DNA from: Victivallis vadensis
GTDB lineage: Bacteria > Verrucomicrobiota > Lentisphaeria > Victivallales > Victivallaceae
DNA: 64,000 nt
NCBI RefSeq assembly: GCF_003096415.1
Contig: NZ_QEKH01000022.1
Span: 26,731-90,730, forward strand
Reading direction: 5' to 3'
Made by a program: the position numbers and the translations under genes. Below, piece by piece: positions 19,914 to 29,450 of this stretch. Every line of letters begins with the position of its first letter. Position 1 is the stretch's first letter. The notes under the pieces are model-generated. The model had not been told where the DNA came from. It ran no database searches and worked only from the letters and a program-made list of their open reading frames with translations.

Positions 19914-20303
19914 GGGCACCTCGCAAGTAGACGGTATTGAACTAAAACGAACTATTATCAAGTGTGCGCGGCTTCCCGGATCATCCACATCCCGCGACAA
20001 TCACAATTGCTTAATATACAGCGGAATTTGAGAAAAACCAGCAGAAAATCGGCTTGAATCGGGGATATTTCGGATGAAATGCGCCGATCATGATCCTTTC
20101 ATGGAATGAATTGACGCCGAGTGCAGGTTTCCGATGAGATCGAGCTGCTGGACAAGCCGCTTGCATCGGAAGTCCGCCTTTTTCCATTGACGTCGGCGAA
20201 AAAAAACGAATTTTTCCAACAGCGGGTATTGCTTTTGGCGCGCGAATATGGTATAATTAAAGAGGGTTACAGAATAAAAAGTAAACATCAATACAGGCGC
20301 ATC
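19914..20303. other. Divergent intergenic region metG / cassette C regulator
   Basis: No gene is evident in these 390 bp. The right part holds the promoter at 20229-20257 for the LacI gene. The left part should hold the metG promoter, but no clear hexamer pair was found. An open frame crossing 20121-20303 is only an upstream extension of the LacI frame. Confidence 0.5.
20229..20257 (+). promoter_or_regulatory. Sigma70-type promoter of cassette C regulator
   Basis: TTGCTT (20229-20234), a 17 bp spacer and TATAAT (20252-20257) precede the LacI gene, leaving a ~40 b leader before the ATG at 20304. Confidence 0.65.
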
Positions 20304-21353
20304 ATGATCAGCCGCACCAAACCGACCGTCAGAACCATCGCCGCCGAGCTCGGCGTCAGTGCGATGACTATCACGCGTGCGCTGAACGGCCACCCGAAAG
20401 TCAGCACGGAAACCCGCAGGCGGGTGCTCGCCAAGGTCAAGGAGGTCGGCTACGACTTTCGCGCCAGCTCCCGGACCGTCCGGCAGGAGCGCGACCGGAA
20501 CGTCGCGATCCACTGCGGCGACGATAAGCTCTATTCCGACAACATCCTGAACTTCTACATGCGTCTGCATTATTTGTGCCAGCGGCGGCTGAAGGCCGAA
20601 GGGCTGCGCGGCCAGCTGATCGACCTGAATGTTCACGCCGAAGCGGCGTTTCCGGTACTCGACAACTGCGGCAGTTTGATCCTGCTCGGCCCGGTGGAGC
20701 AGGCGCGGCTGGAAACGGTGCGGAAGCGCTATCCGGAGCTGCGGATCATTTCGGTTTTCGGCAGCGTCGACGGCGTAACCCAGGTCGGGCCGGACGATTA
20801 CGAAGGCGGCGCCTTCGCCGCCCGCCGGTTCGCCGCGCTCGGTCACCGCCACGCTGCGGTGTTCGCAACCCTCTCCGAATCCGGTTTCTGCAAGCGCTAC
20901 GGCGGCTTCGTCGCCGAATTTCAGGCCCGGCAGCCGGGAGCGCGCGTGGACCTGATCCAATTCTCCGAAGAACACGACCAGTCCGCCGACGACCGCACCC
21001 GGCGGCAGCGTCTGGATGAGTACTTCACCAGCGTTTCGCCGCTGCCGACCGCCTGTTTCGTGCCGAACGGCTACGCCGGAGTGTTTCTCGCGGACTACCT
21101 GGCCGAACGCGGCTGGCGGATTCCGGAAGATTTCAGTTTGATCGTCTACGACAACCTCGAACTTTTCGATTTCCGCACTCCGGCGCTGGCCCGGGTCTGG
21201 TTCGACCTGAAGGAGCTGGCCGCGCAGGCCGTGACCGCGCTGCAGAACCAGCTGCGCGACCGCGACAGCCGCCCTGTTTCAATTTCGATCGCCAACGAGT
21301 TCACGCCGGGCGGCTCCCTCGCCGCCCCCCGGAATCCGCGGCGCGAGCTCTGA
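20304..21353 (+). CDS. LacI family transcriptional regulator, cassette C
   Basis: 349 residues. The ATG at 20304 (MISRTKPTVRTIAAELGVS) puts the helix-turn-helix at the expected place (AAELGVSAMTITRALNGHPKVSTETRRRV); the frame is open far upstream but that part overlaps the promoter. The sensor domain follows (NVAIHCGDDK, LILLGPVEQARL, GHRHAAVFATLSESG, TACFVPNGYAGVFLADYL). It heads cassette C: GH130-like enzyme, pseudopilin and a large glycosidase follow on the same strand, so it is the likely regulator of that set. The hinge region lacks the usual NYRP motif and reads VGYDFRASSRTVRQ, so DNA binding may differ in detail. The ligand is unknown, perhaps a manno-oligosaccharide given the GH130 neighbour. 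Confidence 0.88.
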   Translation: MISRTKPTVRTIAAELGVSAMTITRALNGHPKVSTETRRRVLAKVKEVGYDFRASSRTVRQERDRNVAIHCGDDKLYSDNILNFYMRLHYLCQRRLKAEGLRGQLIDLNVHAEAAFPVLDNCGSLILLGPVEQARLETVRKRYPELRIISVFGSVDGVTQVGPDDYEGGAFAARRFAALGHRHAAVFATLSESGFCKRYGGFVAEFQARQPGARVDLIQFSEEHDQSADDRTRRQRLDEYFTSVSPLPTACFVPNGYAGVFLADYLAERGWRIPEDFSLIVYDNLELFDFRTPALARVWFDLKELAAQAVTALQNQLRDRDSRPVSISIANEFTPGGSLAAPRNPRREL

Positions 21354-21407
21354 TTTTTTTGCATTTTGATGTTACAAAACTAAATATCAACATGAAAGGT
21401 GAAAACA

Positions 21408-22319
21408 GTGAAAAGCCCGCTGGTGCGTTGCGCGAAAAATCCGATCCTGACCCCGGCGATGATGCCGTTCGACTGCTATACGGTGATGAATGCAGGGGCG
21501 ACCCGCTTCGAAGGGGACGTGCTGCTGCTGCTCCGGGTGGAAACCCGCGAACGCAAAACGCAGTTTCATGTCGCCCGCAGCCGGAACGGCATCGATTTCG
21601 AGGTGAATCCCGAACCGATCCGCTATCCGCTGACCGAGCTGGACCGGCTCGGAACCCGTCCCCACCGCTTCGACATGAGGATCACCCGCATGGGCGAGGT
21701 CTATTATGTATTCCACGCGAACTGGCTCGACCCGTGGGGAAGCCTGATCAACCTCGCGAAAACCACCGATTTCGTGAATTTCGAGCCGGTATCGCATTCG
21801 GTGCCGGCCAACCGCAACGCGGTGCTTTTCCCGGAAAAGATCAACGGCCGCTACGCACGGCTGGAGCGCCCGCAGAACATCGACGGCCGCGGCGCAATCT
21901 GGTACAGCGAATCGCCCGACCTCGAATTCTGGGGCCGTTCGATGCCGGTGATGCTGCCCGCGACCGACTGGGCGCAGTTCAAGCAGGGGGCGGGTTGCGT
22001 TCCGGTCCGCACGCCGCACGGCTGGCTCGAAATCTATCACGCCACCGCGATGACCGCCTCCACCGAAAACTACTACCTCGGCGCGTGCCTGCTCGACCTC
22101 GACGAACCGTGGAAGGTGGTCGCCGCCCCGAAGTCCTTCCTGCTCGCCGCTGAGGAACTGTACGAATGCGTCGGCCAGACTCCCAACGTGGTTTTCACCG
22201 GCGGCGGCTGCGAGATGGACGACGGTTCCTATTTCCTTTATTACGGTGCGGCCGATACGCGCATGTGCATGGCCCGCACCACAATCTCCGAACTGGTCGA
22301 TTTCTGCCTGGAAGCCTAA
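21408..22319 (+). CDS. GH130-like glycoside phosphorylase/hydrolase
   Basis: 303 residues, no signal peptide. The five-bladed propeller pattern of GH130 is suggested by the N-terminal RCAKNPILTP motif, the early MNAGATRF and LLLRVETRERK segments, the repeated short beta-strand pattern, and the C-terminal YLGACLLDLDEPWKV and FLYYGAADTRMCMA motifs. Family members are inverting phosphorylases acting on beta-mannosides (for example beta-1,4-mannooligosaccharide phosphorylase) or beta-1,2-mannosidases; which one applies here is unclear. The GTG at 21408 is chosen because AAGGTG lies six bases upstream; a GTG three codons earlier has no good ribosome site. It is placed 54 bp after the LacI gene and 18 bp before the pseudopilin gene. 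Confidence 0.83.
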   Translation: MKSPLVRCAKNPILTPAMMPFDCYTVMNAGATRFEGDVLLLLRVETRERKTQFHVARSRNGIDFEVNPEPIRYPLTELDRLGTRPHRFDMRITRMGEVYYVFHANWLDPWGSLINLAKTTDFVNFEPVSHSVPANRNAVLFPEKINGRYARLERPQNIDGRGAIWYSESPDLEFWGRSMPVMLPATDWAQFKQGAGCVPVRTPHGWLEIYHATAMTASTENYYLGACLLDLDEPWKVVAAPKSFLLAAEELYECVGQTPNVVFTGGGCEMDDGSYFLYYGAADTRMCMARTTISELVDFCLEA

Positions 22320-22337
22320 CTGGAAAGGGATGTACGA

Positions 22338-23105
22338 ATGAAAAAATGCAAATTCACCTTAATTGAGCTGCTCGTAGTGATAGCGATCATCGCGATTCTG
22401 GCGGCGATGCTGCTGCCCGCCTTGAACAAGGCGCGCGCGACTGCGCAGGGGGGAGTCTGCCGGGGCAACCTGCGCCAGATCATGCAGGGAGCATTCCTGT
22501 ACGCACAGGATTACAGCGACTACCTGCCGCTCGGCTTCGGCGAGGAATACGACGGCTGGAAGGTATGGTGGAGCCAGATCATGACCCGGACCAGCGGCTA
22601 CACCACCGGTTATATCATGCCGACCAGGCAGATGACTCTGTTCCGCTGCCCCGGCGACTCCACCAATTACGTGACGCCGTCCACCCAGCCGTCGGAAATC
22701 ATTACCACCACGCCGGAAGGCAGCCGGTGGGCGCTTCAGAGCAATTACGTCTACTACTCCCGGGTCGGCCGGATCGACTGGTATCGCGCCAACGGCACCG
22801 GCTGGGCGAAACACTATGGGCCGAAAAAGCTGTCGCGGGTCCGCGAGGCCTCCCGCTCCGCGTTGATTCTGGACGGAAAGGGGATGAAAGCGGTCTCCTC
22901 CAGCGTTCAGGGCGGCCTGCTGTTCAACCGCTATGATTCCGACGGCGACAGCTACAACGGCAACCGGTTCACTCCCAATTTGCAGAACGTCGATTACCGT
23001 CATAACAAGCAGATCAACTGCGCGCTGGTGGACGGCCACGTCGAAAGCATGGGCGTGTCGTGGGGCATGCCGGACAGCTATCTCGCCTGGACCGATGAAC
23101 AATAA
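22338..23105 (+). CDS. Pseudopilin-like H-x9-DG protein, cassette C
   Basis: 255 residues. It starts [20 protein letters not shown], the short prepilin leader and hydrophobic helix, followed by [22 protein letters not shown] and a loop-rich body, then [13 protein letters not shown] (H-x9-DG) near the end. This third copy of the same architecture in the window again sits directly beside a secreted glycosidase (17 bp before the next gene). The leader ends in Lys-Phe rather than Gly-Phe, so prepilin peptidase cleavage is not certain. Function is unknown; the family is named for its prepilin-like N-terminus and no pilus role is shown. Confidence 0.9.
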   Translation: MKKCKFTLIELLVVIAIIAILAAMLLPALNKARATAQGGVCRGNLRQIMQGAFLYAQDYSDYLPLGFGEEYDGWKVWWSQIMTRTSGYTTGYIMPTRQMTLFRCPGDSTNYVTPSTQPSEIITTTPEGSRWALQSNYVYYSRVGRIDWYRANGTGWAKHYGPKKLSRVREASRSALILDGKGMKAVSSSVQGGLLFNRYDSDGDSYNGNRFTPNLQNVDYRHNKQINCALVDGHVESMGVSWGMPDSYLAWTDEQ

Positions 23106-23122
23106 TCCATGAAGGTATCACT

Positions 23123-26100
23123 ATGAAATACAATCTTCTTCTCCCGCTTCTGCTGGCCGGTACTGCCGCCGGTGCGGCGGAGCTGCTGCCCAACGGCACC
23201 TTTGAACAGAAATTCAAAGGGTGGCATTACGCCGATTACGCAGGGAAACCCGAACCGGGCGCGGTCGTCTCCGACATCGTCTACGGCGGCAACTTCGCCT
23301 ACCGCATGGGGATTCCCGGCGACAAGGGCAACGATCTTTACACCGGCTTCAAGCCGGTTCCCGGCCAGGATCACCAGGTCACGCTGATGTGGAAATCCGA
23401 CGGCCTGCCGCCCGGCGACGCCGAAATCCGCATCCTGCGCAACGGCGGCGGCAAGGTGATCGGCTGGGCGTCGAATCCGGCCGGAAGCGGCGTGAACCGC
23501 CTCGCGGTCACCGGCGGCACCCATGACTGGCGGCAGGTGAAATTCACTGTCTCCGGCTCCGAATTTCCGCCGGAGGTGACCGGTGCCAACCTCTATGTCA
23601 AACGCGGCCACAACGGGATCGGCAATCTGTATGTCGACGAAATATCGATCCGGCCGGTCGTCCCCGCTCCGGCGGCCCCGGCGGACAGACTCGACCGCTG
23701 GGAATACGAAAAGTGGCGGAAAATTCCGGCGCCGGGCGGCATTGACCGCGCCGTGACCCGTTCCGGCGGCGGCTCCTACTGCATGTTCGCGCCGGGACAG
23801 AAAGGAGCTTCGATCTACCAGCGCATTCCGTTCCGTCCGGGCGAGGGGCTGGAGCTTTCTTTTTATCTGAAAGCGGAAAAAGTGCCGGACAAGGACGCCT
23901 CCTTTATGATCCTCGTGAACCATAAAAACAAAAAGACCAGCTGGATCGCGATGCCGCCCGGCAGCGGCGTGAACGTGCTCGGCACCGCCGGCGGCACCTT
24001 CGACTGGCGGGAGTTCCGGCTCTCGATTCCGGCGGACGCGATCCCGGAAGACGCCGCCTCGCTGCTTTTCTTCCTGAAGCGGCGGCAGAATGACGCCGGC
24101 AAGCTCTATATCGACGATTTCACCGCCGCCCCGCCGCAGGCGGAAAAACCGGTACAGGTCGTGAACCTGTGGCCCGGCGACGGCTCCTTCGAGGGGGGCA
24201 GCACTTTTTTTCAATTGCCGCCCGATGAGACCCGGGCGTTTCACGGGCGGCGTTCCTTGCGGATGGAGCCGGCGCAGACCGGCCTCACCTCCGGCTATCT
24301 CTTTCGGGTGATGCGTCCCAACCGCACCTACACGGTCAGCGGCTACGCCACCTCCGACCGGCCCGGCAAGTTGACGGTCAAGGCGGATTCGCACAAATAC
24401 GAAACCATCGGCACCGGCAGCGTCGAGCTGGCGCCGGGCGAATGGAAACGCTTCACGGTCCGGCTGCGGCCGCAGCAACTGGTCTCCAGTTTCCGGCTGG
24501 GCTTCACCAAGCCGGAGGGCGTGGCCGTCTGGCTCGACGCATTCCAGCTGGCCGAGGGGGACGCTGCCGGAACCTATGTGCCCGAAACTCCGCTGGCGAT
24601 CGGCGTGGACCGTACCGGTGTTCCCGGCGAGATCCTGTACACCGGCCCGGAACCTCTGGTGCAGGCCGCCCGGCTCCACAACAGTTCCGGCAGGCCGATG
24701 ACGGTGAAATTCACTGCTTCGGTCGATGCGTTCGGAACACCCGCCCGGCGGCTCGCCTCCGAAACCGTCACGCTCGCTCCCGGCGAAACCGCGGTGCGCC
24801 CGCTGACCGTGCTGTCCAGGCGCGAAGCCGGCTATTACGTGCTCCGGCTGCGCGGCGAGGCGGACGGCAAAGTCTACAAGGCGGATTTCCCGCTGGCGGT
24901 CACGGCTCCGCCGCCGCCGAAGGGCGGCAATCCGTTTTTCGGGCTTCATCCGATGGGGCCGACTTCCCCGGAGATCCTGCGCCGGATTGGTGTCGGCGCG
25001 ATCCGCCACATGCCCGGCTGGCGGTACATTCCGGAAAAGGACGGCAAATACCGCTTCTCCGACCACGACATCCGCTATGCGCTGGCCGGGATGGATCAGA
25101 TGAACAGCGTGAAAGTCGGCCTCGTGCCTCCCAGATACCGCAGGCCGGACGGGCGGTTCGCGGACCACGCGGCGGTGAATGAGTTCCTGCGCCAGATGCT
25201 GGCCGCGTGGGGCGGCTCCATCCGCGACTGGGAGATCGAAAACGAACCCGACCTCGTGTTTCCCGGCATGTTCAAAAAGGGCGGAAATGACGCGGCGGAG
25301 AACTACGCGGCTTATGTGAACGCCGCCGCTCCCGTGATCAAGGCGGCGAATCCCTGCTTCCGGCTGCTCGCCTCCGGCGTCTCCGGCGTCGATTTCAACA
25401 CCGGTTTCCCGTTCACCCGCACCGTGCTGGAAAAGGCGGGCAGGGTGATCGACGTGGTGCCGGTCCACCCCTACGCCAACGCCCGCTATGTGGGAGCCGA
25501 CCGCAGCGACATCGGCCCCGAAGCCAACGCGGTCTACCGCAAAACCCGCGAACTGCAGAAGCTGATCCGCGAAACCGGCGGCAGCCAGCCGGTCTGGTAC
25601 GGCGAAATCGGCTGGGCGCTCGACGTGGAGGAGGATTACCTCAGCGAAGCGGCCCTGCGCCACGCCGAATACCTGTCGCGCCTGATGCTGATCGGCAAGG
25701 CGGCGGGAGTGGAGCGCGTGCAGTACTTCCTCGCCGACTTCTGCATCGAAAAGGAACGCTATTACTATGGACTCTGGCGCAACACCCTGCCGCTTCCGGC
25801 GGCGCCGGCCTACGCCGCCAGCGCGCAATGGCTGGAGGGGGCGAAGCCGGGCGAGACCGTCTCCGACTCCGATATCCAGTGTTTCACCTACCTTGACCGG
25901 AACGGCCGCCCCTTCGCGGCACTGTGGACCGCCGACGGCACTCCGACCAAAGCCCGGATTCCGCTGGATGCGGCCCGGCTGGAGGCCGCCGACTTTTTCA
26001 ACCGTCCGCTCGCGCTGAAGCAAGGGCCGGCGGAGCTGGCCCTCTCCGGCGCACCGGTCTACCTGCGGCTCCGGGAAGGCACCGCCGCCGAGTTGGCCGC

Positions 26101-27019
26101 CGCACTGCGGCAGGCGAAATACGACCTGCCCCCGGTGAGCGCGGGCTGGCGGCTGCGGAACGGCTCGACGGTGGAGCTGACACTGGCCAACCGGCGCACC
26201 GCGCCGCTGACCGGCAAGGCGGTGCTTTCCGGCGCGGAGTTCCGCGAGCCGGAGCGGCCGTTGGCGTTGCAGCCGGGGGAGGAGACCACGTAGGTGTTCG
26301 CCGCACCGAGTTCGCTGAACGGCAAAGAACTGACGCTGCGGGTCGATTCCACGCTCGGCGAGCTGACCGCCCGCTACCGCGCCGAGTTTCTGCCGTGTCC
26401 CGCCGGGCGGCCTGATTTCCGTTCGCCGGAACTGCCCGCCGCCGGACGGCTGCCGTCGATGGCGAGCCGCGACTACCTGATCCCGAACGACCCGGAAAAC
26501 GGCTATGACGGCCCCGCCGACCTCAGCATTGAAAGCGCGATCGGCCACGACTCCGACAATCTCTATCTCGCGATCAACGTCCGCGACGATGTGCATTTCC
26601 AGCCCTTCTCCGCCGGAAAGCTCTGGGCCGCCGACTCCATCCAGCTCGTAATCGATACCCGCGCCGACGCGCTGCCGAACGTGTACGGCTTCGCGCCGGA
26701 CGACTACGAGATGAGCTTCGGCCTGACTCCGAACGGCCCGGACAAGGAGTTCGACTACATCTACGAACGCGGCCGCGCCGCCGCCTCGCTGAAGCAGGTC
26801 GAATGCAATATCTTCCGTTCCGGCGACCTGACCTGCTACCGCATTGCGATCCCGTGGAAGGTCCTGAATATGGAACCGGAAAACGGAACCGTTTTCGGAC
26901 TGAACTTCATCGCCAACGATCACGACGGCCACGGCCGCAACTACTGGATGGGGTTGACTCCCGGCATCGGCGAAGCCAAAAATCCCTACGCCTACCGGAA
27001 ATTCATCCTGCAACGCTGA
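23123..27019 (+). pseudogene. Large secreted GH39-like glycosidase with CBM9-like tail, interrupted by in-frame TAG
   Basis: The frame starts at 23123 with a signal peptide (MKYNLLLPLLLAGTAAGA) and runs 1056 codons to a TAG at 26291-26293; the same frame then continues 241 codons to 27019. Domains: two CBM4/9-like jelly rolls (~20-185 and ~195-330), a third beta domain (~345-490), then a clan GH-A barrel (~605-900) with acid/base Glu708 in WEIENEPDL and candidate nucleophile Glu828 in WYGEIGWAL. After the TAG lie the rest of a beta-sandwich and a CBM9/DOMON-like domain (SDNLYLAINVRDDVHF, WAADSIQLVIDT). The stop falls within a beta domain, so it looks like a nonsense mutation of one ~1298-residue protein. 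The barrel is intact and a shortened enzyme could still act. It is the last gene of cassette C. Confidence 0.8.
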
Positions 27020-27023
27020 CTGC

Positions 27024-27821
27024 CGGGATTTCGCCTTCGGCGACCAAGGCGCTTCGCCCTTGGAACCCGACCGGCAAGGTGCCGGTGCCGAATACTTCAG
27101 ATCCGGGAAAGGCATACCGCCTTTCCCTCCGGGGGGGAGGCTCTACTGTGGACAGGCAGGCGGGTACCTGAGCGGCACACCGCTCCGGTCGGCACAAAGC
27201 CCGCTTTTCTGCGGGCTTCAGGCACTCCCTGCGGTGAGCTGCCGCCGGAGGTCACGCGCGGAACCTCCAGATGCTGACCAGATAATAGAAAGATACCCTG
27301 ATGGAGGCTGATAAGAACTCATCTGCCGATATACGCAAAGCGAGGTCAGGCAACAATACAATTGCCATATCACAGGCAAGCATATCTTTGAGTACGAGCC
27401 TTACTGAACCTTGCCTGTATTATGGGATAGGCAAGGCGAGATCAGGCAACAATGCAGTTGCCAACCCACAGGCAAGCATCTTGGAATACGAGCCTTACTG
27501 AACCTTGCCTGTATTATGAGGATAGGCAGAGTTCAGCCTCCATGAGAGTACCTTTCTATTATCTGGTCAGCATCTGGAGGTTCCGCGCGTGAACTCCGGC
27601 GGCAGCTCACCACAGGGAGTGCCTGAAGCCTGCAAAAAAGCAGGCTTTGCGCCGACCGGAGCGGTGTGCCGCTCAGGTACCCGCCTGCCTGTCCACAGTA
27701 GAGCCTCCCCCCCCGGAGGGAAAGGCGTTTCGCCTTTCCCGGATCTGAAGTATTCGGCGCCGGCACCTTGCCGGTCGGGTTCCAAGGGCGAAGCGCCTTG
27801 GTCGCCGAAGGCGAAATCCCG
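27024..27821. repeat. Palindromic repeat element, copy 1 (~0.8 kb)
   Basis: Two ~288 bp inverted arms (27024-27311 and 27533-27821) are nearly complementary over their length. Each arm is itself made of smaller hairpins (CGCCTTCGGCG, CAAGGCGCTTCGCCCTTG, ACCGGCAAGGTGCCGG, GCCTGCAAAAAAGCAGGC). The ~220 bp core holds two tandem units of ~95 bp (27337-27432 and 27433-27527), each with GGCAAC...GTTGCC and ACAGGCAAG...CTTGCCTGT stems. A 66-codon frame (27301-27501, plus) spans the core but is probably not a gene. There is no transposase. A second copy in opposite orientation is at 36643-37472. It could be a non-autonomous mobile element or a large structured RNA. Confidence 0.85.
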
Positions 27822-27832
27822 ATTTCCCGGAT

Positions 27833-29437
27833 TTATTTTGCGCGAGGAACGTTTTTTTTCAGCATTGCTTCGGCCTGACGCAGACCGTCCGCCGCCGCTG
27901 ACATGATTCCGCCCGCGCAGCCGGCCCCTTCGCCGCACAGATACAGATTTTCCACGGAACTCTCCAGCGTTTCCGGGTTTCGCAGAAACCGGATCGGACT
28001 TGAGACGCAGGTTTCCGTGCCCACCAGCTTGCCGTATTTCAGGAAGCCCGGCATGGTCCGGTCGAAGTGTTTCAACGCCGCCCGCAGGCCCGCTCCCAAC
28101 TCCGGCGGTACGATCCGGTCGAGCCGTCCGGGAGTGATTCCGGTCGCGGCGCCGGTCTGCTTCCGGGTCAGGCCCGCTTTCCCCGACAGGAATGCCGCCG
28201 CATCCTGTGCGGGAAGGGTGTAGTCGGAGCCGCCCTGCTCGAAGGTCGCGCGCTCCATTGTTTCGAGCAGTCCGTAGGCTTGATCGCAGGAGTCGAACCG
28301 GTCCGGCGGCAACGTGACGATCAGGCAGCCGTTCGCAAACTCACCGTCGCGGGCGAAGTCGCTCATGCCGTTGGTGACGGAGCGGCCCGGCCAGGCTGTC
28401 GCGTTCAGCAGTGTGCCGCCGGGACACATACAGAATGAACTCACGTTCGGCACACCGTTGCCGGGACGTGAAACGATATGGTATTCCGCCGCGCCGAGTA
28501 CTGCCGGCCGCGCCCCGTCGATATGGTACTGGCAGCGGTCGACGAACTCCTGCGGATGCTCGATCCGGCAGCCCACCTGGAAGGATTTGAAGTCGGAGGC
28601 GATTCCCGTCCGGCGCAGCGACCGCGCCAGTTCCCGTCCGCCGAGCCCCGGAGCAATCAGCACTGCCGGAGCCTCCAGAACCTCGCCGGAACGGAGCCGC
28701 ACGCCGGTGCAGCGGCCGCCGGCGATCACGGGCGCGGCAACTTCGGTGCGGAAGCGGAAGGTGCCGCCGAGTTCGACGATCCGCCTGCGCAGGTTGGCCG
28801 CGACGATGCGCAGGTAGTCCGAACCGATATGAGGGCGTTTCTGCCAGCGGATCTCCGGCGGCGCTCCCGCTTCGACGAAGGCGCGCAGGATGAAACCGGA
28901 ACGGCTGTCTTTGGTGCCGGTGTAGAGCTTGCCGTCGGAAAAGGTCCCCGCGCCGCCTTCGCCGATCAGCAGATTGCTGTCGGGATCGAGTTCGCGGCTC
29001 TCCAGCATGGCCTGATACTCTTCGTAACGCGGGCCGACTTCGGGGCCGCGGTCGAGGATCACCGGTTCGGCTCCGGCCAGCGCCAGCGCCAGCGCCGCGA
29101 AGATGCCTCCGGGGCCGGTGCCGACCACGACCGGATGGCGCAGCACGGATTCCGGCGGCAGTTCCAGCTCCGGGAACCGCATGGCGCGGACCGCCTCCGG
29201 CTCCAGCCGTTCGAGGCGGGCGGCGCCGGGAGTGCGGTCGTCCAGTTCCAGGATCAGCGAGTAGACCAGCGACGGCCCGCCGCGCCGGGAGTCGACGCTC
29301 TTGCCGGTGATGAAGAAATCCAGCAGCGCCCGTTCCGGCAGGTGCATCGACTTCAGCACGAACCGGGCGATTTTCCGGTCGATGTCGGCGGGAGCCTTGG
29401 CGGCGCTGATCTTGAAATTGCTGACCGGTACGAACAT
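27833..29437 (-). CDS. FAD-dependent dehydrogenase, COG2509-like
   Basis: 534 residues. After an N-terminal ~90-residue domain of the BFD/ferredoxin-like type seen in this family (KIARFVLKSMHLPERALLDFFITGKSVDSRR region) comes the FAD-binding motif VVVGTGPGGIFAALALA, the FSDGKLYTGTKD segment, and at the C-terminus YLCGEGAGCAGGIMSAAADG, which closes the FAD site. These match the widespread uncharacterised NAD(FAD)-utilising dehydrogenases. Substrate is unknown. AAAGGAG precedes the ATG at 29437. It is the third gene of a minus-strand operon (GspE-like, CvpA-like, this gene; spacings of 5 and 13 bp), though no functional link is obvious. It ends 12 bp from the palindromic element. Confidence 0.87.
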   Translation of the reverse strand: MFVPVSNFKISAAKAPADIDRKIARFVLKSMHLPERALLDFFITGKSVDSRRGGPSLVYSLILELDDRTPGAARLERLEPEAVRAMRFPELELPPESVLRHPVVVGTGPGGIFAALALALAGAEPVILDRGPEVGPRYEEYQAMLESRELDPDSNLLIGEGGAGTFSDGKLYTGTKDSRSGFILRAFVEAGAPPEIRWQKRPHIGSDYLRIVAANLRRRIVELGGTFRFRTEVAAPVIAGGRCTGVRLRSGEVLEAPAVLIAPGLGGRELARSLRRTGIASDFKSFQVGCRIEHPQEFVDRCQYHIDGARPAVLGAAEYHIVSRPGNGVPNVSSFCMCPGGTLLNATAWPGRSVTNGMSDFARDGEFANGCLIVTLPPDRFDSCDQAYGLLETMERATFEQGGSDYTLPAQDAAAFLSGKAGLTRKQTGAATGITPGRLDRIVPPELGAGLRAALKHFDRTMPGFLKYGKLVGTETCVSSPIRFLRNPETLESSVENLYLCGEGAGCAGGIMSAAADGLRQAEAMLKKNVPRAK

Positions 29438-29450
29438 GACGGTTTCTCCT

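Noticed and set aside
20121..20303. N-terminal extension of the cassette C LacI protein
   Set aside because: It runs through the promoter at 20229-20257 and puts 61 unrelated residues before the DNA-binding domain.
26291..26293. TAG read as pyrrolysine or a recoded sense codon
   Set aside because: TAG ends other normal genes here (rplV, rplR, 1436-4690 gene) and no pyl genes or recoding signals are seen; a nonsense mutation is simpler.
27301..27501. 66-codon frame in the palindromic element core, conserved in both copies
   Set aside because: Both copies are almost identical at the DNA level, so protein conservation is no independent evidence; the frame lies across RNA-like stems and has no ribosome site. 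Kept as part of the repeat only.
27337..27527. Tandem ~95 bp repeats as a CRISPR array
   Set aside because: The two units are contiguous and wholly similar, with no spacers, and no cas genes are nearby.
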